A stretch of 24,184 nt of DNA, from assembly GCA_002477955.1 (NCBI GenBank), contig DLLE01000008.1:1-24184 (forward strand), written 5' to 3'. The first letter of the stretch is position 1. Each line of letters begins with the position of its first letter. This document shows positions 7,193 to 13,461 of the stretch, in pieces. The position numbers and the translations under genes were made by a program. This DNA comes from Treponema sp. UBA7570. GTDB lineage: Bacteria; Spirochaetota; Spirochaetia; Treponematales; Treponemataceae. The notes beneath the pieces were generated by a model. That model was given only the letters and a program-made list of their open reading frames with translations. It did no database searches and had not been told where the DNA came from.

Positions 7193-8594
7193 AAAAGTTT
7201 GTTCATTTGTTGCGTTGATTTTTACAGCAGTTTCGGTTTTTGCCCAGTCGGGAACAGCTGAACTTACAAAACGTTATCTTGAAAGGGCAAATACTCAGTA
7301 TGAAAATGCTCAGTACAACGATGCTTATAAAACAATAAATGCGGTTTTAAAATTGAATGAATCTTCCGGAATTCCGGCAAATGCCGCTCTTATTGCGACA
7401 CAGATATATTCAAAGGTTTTGGACGGCATAAAATCGTCAGGAGATTATTCAAAATTTGGCGATGTGACTGCAAATCTTGAAAAATATCCTGTAATTGCAG
7501 ACAGCGCAACCCAGCAAAAAGTAAAGGCGATTTATGCTCAGCAGGAAGCGGAGCTTCAGGCAAAAAAAGAAGCCGCGCAAAAAGCCGAACGTGAAGAGCA
7601 GCTTAAAATGTATCAAAATCAGCTTGAAGAACATAGAAAAAGCCAGTCTTCTTTTATGGACGCAATGCAGAAAAGCCAGGAATCCGTAATGAACTCAATC
7701 GTAGAGCTCGGTGAAAATATGTCCGAAGCTTCAAAACAGAGTGCAAAATCAAATCATATGGTTTTAATTGCTGTTTTGATTATCTGCATTGTCCTTGTTT
7801 TTGTATTTATAGTTGTAGTTCTCGCAATTCGCGCTGCAGCAAAAGCAAGTGCCCGTCAGTCAATGCAGTTTACGGAAACTTTAAAGCTTGTTCAGGGAAT
7901 GACGCAGCAAAACAGCCAGCTGCTTCTCGGAAATGTTACGGATTTGCAGAGGCTTGGAGGTCCGGGACTTCGTTCTGCAGGAAGCAGCCGATGGGGAGTT
8001 GACGCGCTTCCGGCTCCAGAAATGAGCGAAGAAGACAAGGAAGAATTAAAAATTCTTGCTATAAAGTGCGAAGAGCTCGGTTCTAAAATTGACAGCGTAA
8101 GCCGCCGAAAAAACAACTCAAAGAACGTAAGCGAATTGGTTTACAAACTTTCTATTGCCCTCGGCTTAAACCAAAATACTGCGATGGTTTATTTCTGCGC
8201 GTCTATGGTTTACGATGCAGGTTTTTTGTCTGTTCCAGAAGAAGTTCTTTCTAGTGCAAATTTGACTGAAGAACAGAAAGATGAGCTTAAAACCCACGTT
8301 TCAAATTCTGCTGAATATTTTGACTTTGTTCCAAAAAAATATATGCAGATTTTTGAAGATGCGGCCAGCAGCCATCACGAAAATGAAGACGGTTCAGGTT
8401 ATCCAAACGGCTTAAAGGAAGATGAAATTCCACAGATTGCAAAAATCATTCACGTTGTGGAAAGTTACAATTCCCTCATAAGCCGGCGCAATTACCGTCA
8501 GATAAAAGACAAGGAAACTGCTATCGAAGAGTTGCTTGCAAAGACGAATTTGTATGATGAAACCGTTGTAAAAGCATTGGATTCCATTGTTTAA
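7179..8594 (+). CDS. Membrane protein with TPR-like periplasmic part and degenerate HD-GYP domain
   Basis: The protein has 471 residues. ATG 7179 lies within the upstream gene and is preceded by GGAG (7169-7172). The order is a signal peptide (to about residue 23, VFAQ), a helical repeat region (about 25-115), a charged coiled coil (about 118-190), one transmembrane helix (about 194-217), then a cytoplasmic part whose last 180 residues resemble HD-GYP cyclic-di-GMP phosphodiesterases. HHENEDGSGYP (399-409) and the ligand-type H373 are kept. The HD site reads YDAGF at 345-349 where HDIGK is usual, and the later Asp of the family's VADxxDA motif is Glu428 with Asn431 after it. Loss of these metal ligands suggests a non-catalytic sensor or binding domain (inference). 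If the signal is uncleaved it would be a second membrane helix. Confidence 0.75.
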   Translation: MLKIKKVCSFVALIFTAVSVFAQSGTAELTKRYLERANTQYENAQYNDAYKTINAVLKLNESSGIPANAALIATQIYSKVLDGIKSSGDYSKFGDVTANLEKYPVIADSATQQKVKAIYAQQEAELQAKKEAAQKAEREEQLKMYQNQLEEHRKSQSSFMDAMQKSQESVMNSIVELGENMSEASKQSAKSNHMVLIAVLIICIVLVFVFIVVVLAIRAAAKASARQSMQFTETLKLVQGMTQQNSQLLLGNVTDLQRLGGPGLRSAGSSRWGVDALPAPEMSEEDKEELKILAIKCEELGSKIDSVSRRKNNSKNVSELVYKLSIALGLNQNTAMVYFCASMVYDAGFLSVPEEVLSSANLTEEQKDELKTHVSNSAEYFDFVPKKYMQIFEDAASSHHENEDGSGYPNGLKEDEIPQIAKIIHVVESYNSLISRRNYRQIKDKETAIEELLAKTNLYDETVVKALDSIV

Positions 8595-8615
8595 ATTACA
8601 TATTTTCGATATTAT
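8587..8615 (+). promoter_or_regulatory. Candidate glmS promoter overlapping the upstream stop codon
   Basis: TTGTTT (8587-8592) and TATTAT (8610-8615) are separated by 17 bases. Transcription would start near 8622, inside the following hairpin, leaving only its 3' half in the glmS message. The match is moderate. It is the only candidate I see in the 64-base spacer. Confidence 0.35.
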
Positions 8616-8617
8616 TG

Positions 8618-8645
8618 AACCGCTATTTTTATAGCGGTTTTTTTT
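8618..8645 (+). terminator. Rho-independent terminator of the 6071-8594 unit
   Basis: AACCGCTAT (8618-8626) pairs perfectly with ATAGCGGTT (8631-8639) around a TTTT loop, followed by a T-run to 8645. It ends only 13 bases before the glmS start codon, so it sits at the very 5' edge of any glmS message. Confidence 0.85.
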
Positions 8646-8658
8646 ACGGGGGATTGTT

Positions 8659-10587
8659 ATGTGTGGAATTGTTGGTTATGTTGGAGAAAAAAATGCGACT
8701 CCGATTCTTATAAATGCTTTAAAAAAACTTGAGTATCGTGGATACGATTCTGCAGGAATTGCTGTTTTGGGAAACGATGACATAATCGTTCGCAAGGCAA
8801 AAGGCGCAATCAAGTATCTTGTTGAAAAAATTACAGGCGAAGTTGTAAAAGATTCTAAAAATTTGTCAAAGGAAGAATGTGAAAAAGCCGAAGCTGAATA
8901 TGAGCGTCAAATTGAAAAAACAGCTGATTTTGTAAAAGGAAATATCGGAATTGGACACACTCGCTGGGCAACTCACGGAGAGCCAAGTGATTTAAACGCT
9001 CATCCGCACACAAACGTAAGCGGAACAATTGCCGTAGTTCACAATGGAATTATCGAAAATTATGCAAAAATCAAGAACTGGCTTCAGAGTCAGGGCGTTG
9101 TATTTAAAAGCCAGACAGATACAGAAGTTGTCGCACATCTTATAAATTATTATTACGAACAAAAAAAGGACATTTTTTATGCAGTTTTGCAGGCTCTTAA
9201 AAAACTTGAAGGAAGTTATGCGCTCGGTGTTGTGTGCAAGGATTTTCCAGACAGAGTTATTGCCGCGCGAAAAGATTGTCCTCTGATTGTCGGTGTTGGC
9301 AATGGTGAAAATTTTATAGCGAGCGATGTTCCTGCAATTCTTGAATATACCCGCGAAGTTTATTATCTTGAGCAAAAAGAAGTTGCCGTTCTTTATGCAG
9401 ACCATGTTGATTTATTCAACGAAGACGGCGAAAAAATCATAAGAAAACCTTCGCATGTTGAATGGGATTTGTCTGCCGCAAAAAAAGACGGTTATGCTCA
9501 CTTTATGCTTAAAGAAATTCACGAGCAGCCAAAAGCCCTGACAGACACTTTGCGTCCGCGCCTTGTAATCGAGAATAATGTTCCTGTGGATATAAAGTTT
9601 GATGAATTCGATTTTGATGAAAACTGGAAAAATGCCGGACGAATCGTAATCACTGCCTGCGGAACTGCTTCTTATGCAGGAATGGTTGGCCGTTACGCAT
9701 TTGAAAAATTTGCAAGAATTCCTGTTGTTGTGGACGCCGCTTCAGAATTCCGCTACAGAAACCCGATTTTAAAAAAGGACGATATTTTTATTGTAATAAG
9801 CCAGTCTGGCGAAACAGCCGACACTCTCGAAGCTTTGAGAATTGCTAAAAAATGCGGCGCAAAAGTTATTGCAATTACAAATACTGTCGGTTCGAGCGTA
9901 AGCCGCGAAGCAGACCGTGTTATTTACACATGGGCAGGTCCGGAAATCGCAGTTGCTTCGACAAAAGCTTATACGACACAGTTGATGTGCCTTTACTTGC
10001 TTGCAATCAAAATGGGCGAAGTCCGGGGAACGATTGCAAAAGACGATTATTTAAAGCTTTTAAAACAGCTTGAAGAAATTCCTGAAAAAGCAAAGCAGAT
10101 TGTAGAAAATCAGCCGGTAATCCAAAAATTTGCGTCCGAACAGTTCAATAAAGAAAAAATATTTTATATTGGACGACTGTTCGACAGCGCTTCTTCAATG
10201 GAATGCGCGCTCAAATTAAAAGAAGTAAGCTACATGCACAGCGAAGCATTCGCAGCCGGAGAACTAAAGCATGGGCCGATCGCTCTTGTTGATAATTCTA
10301 CTTTGGTTGTTGCGCTTGCGACGGAACCTGCTCTTTATGAAAAAATTGCATCTAATATTCTCGAAGTAAAAGCCCGTGGAGCCGCAACTCTTGTAATTAC
10401 TCAGGATTGCAGCGGAGCTTTTAAAAACTGTGCTGATACGACAATTCAGATCCCAGAATGTGAAAACGACTTGGCTTCGATAATTTCTGTAATTCCAGCT
10501 CAGCTTTTTGCTTATTATTGCGCTGTTCAAAAAGGTCTTAACCCTGATATGCCGCGCAATCTTGCAAAGAGCGTTACGGTAGAATAA
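8659..10587 (+). CDS. glmS: Glutamine--fructose-6-phosphate aminotransferase (isomerizing) GlmS
   Basis: The protein has 642 residues. It makes glucosamine-6-phosphate from fructose-6-phosphate and glutamine, the entry to peptidoglycan and other amino sugars. ATG 8659 is preceded by GGGGGA (8648-8653), and removal of Met exposes catalytic Cys2 (MCGIVGYVG). GHTRWATHG (99-107) and the HNGIIEN loop follow in the class II amidotransferase domain. Two SIS sugar-isomerase domains follow, with CGTASYAG, SQSGETADT (381-389), ASTKAYTTQ, ELKHGPIAL and the family's C-terminus LAKSVTVE. It is about 30-40 residues longer than usual GlmS. The excess is a charged helical insertion of roughly residues 54-94, between the KAKGAIKYL strand and GNIGIGHTRW. 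No glmS ribozyme is visible: the leader is too short. The stop is one base before the next gene. Confidence 0.97.
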   Translation: MCGIVGYVGEKNATPILINALKKLEYRGYDSAGIAVLGNDDIIVRKAKGAIKYLVEKITGEVVKDSKNLSKEECEKAEAEYERQIEKTADFVKGNIGIGHTRWATHGEPSDLNAHPHTNVSGTIAVVHNGIIENYAKIKNWLQSQGVVFKSQTDTEVVAHLINYYYEQKKDIFYAVLQALKKLEGSYALGVVCKDFPDRVIAARKDCPLIVGVGNGENFIASDVPAILEYTREVYYLEQKEVAVLYADHVDLFNEDGEKIIRKPSHVEWDLSAAKKDGYAHFMLKEIHEQPKALTDTLRPRLVIENNVPVDIKFDEFDFDENWKNAGRIVITACGTASYAGMVGRYAFEKFARIPVVVDAASEFRYRNPILKKDDIFIVISQSGETADTLEALRIAKKCGAKVIAITNTVGSSVSREADRVIYTWAGPEIAVASTKAYTTQLMCLYLLAIKMGEVRGTIAKDDYLKLLKQLEEIPEKAKQIVENQPVIQKFASEQFNKEKIFYIGRLFDSASSMECALKLKEVSYMHSEAFAAGELKHGPIALVDNSTLVVALATEPALYEKIASNILEVKARGAATLVITQDCSGAFKNCADTTIQIPECENDLASIISVIPAQLFAYYCAVQKGLNPDMPRNLAKSVTVE

Positions 10588-10588
10588 A

Positions 10589-11335
10589 ATGCGGATTTTG
10601 TGTTTGGGCGACAGCATAATGCAGTACAACGACTGGACTTCTTATCCTCAGACAGGCTGGGTTCAGTTGTTGGACAGATTTTTTGAAACCGGAACTCAAA
10701 TTTTGAATTTTGCGCGCAACGGAAGAAGTTCAAAGAGTTTTATTGCCGAAGGCCGGTTCAAAAAAGTTTTGGAGCAGGCGCAGCCAGGCGATTTTGCTTT
10801 AATTCAGTTTGCCCATAATGACGAAAAATCAAATGATCCGGAGCGCTATGCTTCTCCAGAAAAAGGCGGGGAATTTAGAAAAAACTTAAGTTTTATGGCT
10901 AAAGAACTAGAAAAAAAAGGTGTAAAGCCAATTTTTTTGACGCCTGTAGCAAGACGAAAATTTGTTTCTGAAAATAAAATAGAAAACAGCCACGGACTTT
11001 ATCCGACTGCGATTTTAGAAACCGCCGCCGAATTAAAAATTCCCTGCATTGACCTTACGGCTCTTTCGACAGAATATTTTGAAAAATGCGGAAAAGAAAA
11101 TAGTCGCCGTTTTTTTATGAATTTTGACGCCGGAATTTTTGAGAACTATCCTGACGGAAAAAGCGACGACAGCCATTTGCGCTGCGACGGAGCATACTGT
11201 GTTTGCCGGCTTTTTGTTATGGCACTTTTAAAAATAAAGGACAGCTGGAGCGAATACAAAGTTTTGGCAGAAAAAGTCTGCATAAAAGGAATTTATTCCG
11301 ACCGGGAAATTGATGACGAAAAACTCTTCTGGTAA
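10589..11335 (+). CDS. Cytoplasmic SGNH/GDSL hydrolase, rhamnogalacturonan-acetylesterase-like
   Basis: The protein has 248 residues. The four SGNH blocks are visible: GDS with nucleophile Ser9, the ARNGRSSKSF block with Gly45 and Asn44, FAHND with Asn77, and DDSHL with Asp193 and His196. The NGRSSxSF and FAHND variants point to the rhamnogalacturonan acetylesterase (CE12-like) branch of the family, which removes acetyl groups from carbohydrates. Unlike most of that branch there is no signal peptide: the catalytic block starts at residue 7, so the enzyme should act in the cytoplasm, perhaps on imported acetylated sugars. ATG 10589 is one base after the glmS stop with no strong ribosome binding site, so translation is probably coupled to glmS. 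A link to amino-sugar metabolism is an inference from that context only. Confidence 0.8.
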   Translation: MRILCLGDSIMQYNDWTSYPQTGWVQLLDRFFETGTQILNFARNGRSSKSFIAEGRFKKVLEQAQPGDFALIQFAHNDEKSNDPERYASPEKGGEFRKNLSFMAKELEKKGVKPIFLTPVARRKFVSENKIENSHGLYPTAILETAAELKIPCIDLTALSTEYFEKCGKENSRRFFMNFDAGIFENYPDGKSDDSHLRCDGAYCVCRLFVMALLKIKDSWSEYKVLAEKVCIKGIYSDREIDDEKLFW

Positions 11336-11362
11336 ATTTTTGCGAGTTTTGGGCTTGCTTAA

Positions 11363-11392
11363 TTGACGGCAACCGCTGTTTTTTGATATAAT
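11363..11392 (+). promoter_or_regulatory. Promoter of the tRNA unit
   Basis: TTGACG (11363-11368) and a perfect TATAAT (11387-11392) are 18 bases apart. Transcription should start near 11400, giving a leader of about 27 bases before the tRNA. This is the strongest promoter-like sequence in the window. Confidence 0.75.
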
Positions 11393-11426
11393 CAAAAAAG
11401 TATCAGGTCATAAGCCTCTACAACCA

Positions 11427-11502
11427 GGGCCATTAGCTAAGCTGGTTGTAGCGCCGGCCTTATAAGCCGGGTCTTACCCAAGTTCAAGTCTTGGATGGCC
11501 CA
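11427..11502 (+). tRNA. tRNA with anticodon UAU (predicted Ile, reading AUA)
   Basis: A 76-base cloverleaf with all four stems fully paired: acceptor GGGCCAT/ATGGCCC with discriminator A11502, D-stem GCTA/TAGC (11436-11452), anticodon stem CCGGC/GCCGG (11454-11470) with loop CTTATAA, and T-stem CCAAG/CTTGG (11478-11494) with loop TTCAAGT. The anticodon is TAT at 11461-11463. T8, A14, G18-G19, T33, A37 and T54-T55-C56-A57-A58 are all conserved. Base 4-69 is C-G and 12-23 is T-A, as in isoleucine tRNAs. The anticodon loop resembles the usual tRNA-Ile2 loop CTCATAA with C34 changed to T. Odd points: position 21 is G not A, the variable loop has 7 bases, and no 3' CCA is encoded. It could be a diverged Ile2 gene or a non-functional copy. 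Confidence 0.85.
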
Positions 11503-11534
11503 AAAATTGCCCGACTTGTCGGGCAATTTTTTTT
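11503..11534 (+). terminator. Rho-independent terminator of the tRNA unit
   Basis: AAAATTGCCCGA (11503-11514) pairs perfectly with TCGGGCAATTTT (11519-11530) around a CTTG loop, followed by T to 11534. It abuts the tRNA directly, with no spacer after the discriminator base. Confidence 0.9.
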
Positions 11535-11577
11535 GTAAGCACAGCATCTTTTTTATAAAAAAATAAAAGCCAATGTA

Positions 11578-11663
11578 CGCCGGATGCGGCGGACTTTAGT
11601 TCAGGACGGCATTTGTGAAAATGCCGTCCTGAATGTAGCGGAAGCGGAATCCATAGCAGCCGG
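11578..11663. repeat. Long perfect hairpin within a G+C-rich block
   Basis: TTCAGGACGGCATTT (11600-11614) pairs over 15 bases with AAATGCCGTCCTGAA (11619-11633). GGAT/ATCC (11582-11585, 11649-11652) can close around it, and the block opens CGCCGGAT like the one at 338. No T-run follows the hairpin, so it is not a standard terminator. AAAATGCCGTCC is repeated at 11711-11722 and could compete for the left arm. The rest of the spacer to 11801 is A/T-rich. A TATAAT at 11781-11786 lacks a good -35 and would leave almost no leader. Confidence 0.6.
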
Positions 11664-11801
11664 TTTTTGAGTTGATAAATGTTAAAAACAGGCGGATGAG
11701 ACTTTTTTCTAAAATGCCGTCCAAAATAAAAAAAAATCTAAATTTAACTTTTATTTAATTTTTGCTAAACTTAAAATCAATATAATTTGTAAGGATTTTG
11801 T

Positions 11802-13316
11802 ATGAAAAGTTCAAAATTTGTTTTTGGAGCTTGTCTTTTTTTTGTTATGGCTTCTCTTTTGCCGGCTCAAAATGCAGAAAATGCGGTTTATGATGGAGAA
11901 ATTGTTTTTAGCGCTTCTGTTTTGAGTGATGAGGAAACTCCGTTTTTTGGCGGCTGGACTGGTGAATGGAATGAAAGAAAACATCCTTTTGTTGCCTTGA
12001 CTGGCGCGCTCGGATTTAACGTTCTGCTTGCAACATGGAACCGTTATATGATTGGTTCAAACTGGGCAAAAACAGGCTGGGACGAATGGAATCACTTTTG
12101 GGAGCGGGAGATGTCCTGGGACCGCGACTGGTATTGGACAAACTTTTTTCTGCATCCTTATCAGGGTTCTATGTATTATATGGCTTCCCGCGGTTCAAAT
12201 TTAAATCAGCTTGAGTCGTTTTTGATTACGGCTCTTGGTTCTTATACTTGGGAGTATCTTTGCGAAACAAATGCGCCTTCAAAAAACGACATGGTTTTTA
12301 CGAGCGTTGGTTCGTTTGCTGTCGGTGAAATGTTCTACCGTCTGAGCATTGAGGCGGAAGAAATCAATTCGCTTTTAAAAATCGCGATAAACCCTCAGCG
12401 GCTTTGGACTGAATATCTTTGGGGAATCAAGCCAAAAAAGACTGGAGGACATATTCACAGTTTGTCGCTCGGCGTTGATATTGGAAACGTAAATGCAGGA
12501 GTTCACCTTAAAGACAAAAAATATGAATATCCTGAGCACGAAGCATTTCCTCTTTTTGGAATGGTTGAGTTTAAGGTTGAGTACAACGATCCGTACCGCC
12601 ACGATTCAAACCGTCCTTATGACCAGTTTACGCTGGAAGTTCAAGGCGGAATCGGAAAAGGCTCTGGAAAAGGCTCATACTGCGCTTACGAAGATGTTGA
12701 CGAAAAATTATTCTACGACATCCGCATTCTTTCGGACGGAATGTTCTTTGCGCGCGAGCTGGACTTAGGTCAAAATGTCGATACTTCTGTCGGCGCCGTA
12801 ATGCTCTACGATTTTGACTGGCAGTCGTTGTATGTTTTTTCTTCGCTTGCTCCGGGTTTTGCGTTTAAGCAGCGTTTTAACGGCGAGGACAGAGCTTTTG
12901 AGTGGCAGGCAATGCTTGCAGGAATTTTGCTTGGAAATACAGATTTTTATTATTATCAGCGCAAGGTTATTCCTGAGCCGGATGGAGTTTCTTGCGGATA
13001 CAACGATACTGTAGGTTTTGAATCTGTTTTAAAATTAAAATATGCGGCGGAAAATGGATTTGCCTGCGGTCTTGATTTTAGAGGTTACGCAATGTACGAC
13101 TTTAAAAATCAGCTTCAGAGTTTTTGCAGCACAGGCTGGGAATTTTTCGGGCTTTTGTCTGCAAGCGTAGAAGTTCCTGTTTCAAAAAAAGTGCGGATTG
13201 GACTTCGCGACGAGCTTTTTGGAAAATTTACGCGTTATAACGATACTGATACTGCCGGCGATTTGCGTTATATTGTGAATACAGCAAGGGTTTTTGCAAA
13301 ACTTCAGTTAAAGTAG
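11802..13316 (+). CDS. DUF3943-type outer-membrane protein
   Basis: The protein has 504 residues. ATG 11802 is preceded by AAGGA (11791-11795). A signal peptide runs to about residue 23 (LLPAQ). The region around WYWTNFFLHPYQGSMYY, with HPYQGS at 118-123, then MASRGSN and SYTWEYLCE, matches my knowledge of the DUF3943 family: an N-terminal helical domain with a conserved HPYxGS motif. After about residue 215 the sequence is alternating strands with many aromatic residues and ends in VFAKLQLK, consistent with an outer-membrane barrel. Function is unknown for the family. It stands alone between the tRNA unit and an inverted repeat element, with no clear terminator after it. It is unlikely to share an operon with the threonine synthase by function. 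Confidence 0.75.
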   Translation: MKSSKFVFGACLFFVMASLLPAQNAENAVYDGEIVFSASVLSDEETPFFGGWTGEWNERKHPFVALTGALGFNVLLATWNRYMIGSNWAKTGWDEWNHFWEREMSWDRDWYWTNFFLHPYQGSMYYMASRGSNLNQLESFLITALGSYTWEYLCETNAPSKNDMVFTSVGSFAVGEMFYRLSIEAEEINSLLKIAINPQRLWTEYLWGIKPKKTGGHIHSLSLGVDIGNVNAGVHLKDKKYEYPEHEAFPLFGMVEFKVEYNDPYRHDSNRPYDQFTLEVQGGIGKGSGKGSYCAYEDVDEKLFYDIRILSDGMFFARELDLGQNVDTSVGAVMLYDFDWQSLYVFSSLAPGFAFKQRFNGEDRAFEWQAMLAGILLGNTDFYYYQRKVIPEPDGVSCGYNDTVGFESVLKLKYAAENGFACGLDFRGYAMYDFKNQLQSFCSTGWEFFGLLSASVEVPVSKKVRIGLRDELFGKFTRYNDTDTAGDLRYIVNTARVFAKLQLK

Positions 13317-13327
13317 CTTTTTTTTTG

Positions 13328-13438
13328 TGTGGCTTTTTGCTGCGCAAAAATCAGGCTTTTCTGGGTTCCGGCTTTCGCCTGCATTACCGGTTGCAAGCAG
13401 CCGACAACGGCTTCGCCGCCCATACAATCCTTGCCACA
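13328..13438 (-). repeat. Structured G+C-rich intergenic repeat, copy B (inverted)
   Basis: Closed by TGTGGC (13328-13333) and GCCACA (13433-13438). On the minus strand it reads GGATTG, a GCGGCGAAGCCGTTG word, then the hairpin GGC-GAAA-GCC followed by GGAACC, the same order as the plus-strand copies. TTTTTGC/GCAAAAA (13334-13350) forms a further stem at its outer end. It fills the spacer before the threonine synthase gene, and reading through it creates a false 45-residue extension of that gene. Confidence 0.7.
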
Positions 13439-13461
13439 TTTGTAAATTTTTGGGAGAAAAA

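Noticed and set aside
8595..8658. glmS ribozyme/riboswitch
   Set aside because: The spacer is 64 bases and is taken up by a terminator hairpin, far too short for the ribozyme, which is about 150 bases or more.
13327..13461. Longer N-terminus for the threonine synthase
   Set aside because: These 45 codons translate the inverted repeat element, give an Arg/Pro/Cys-rich sequence unlike the family, and have no ribosome binding site. ATG 13462 has GGGAG.
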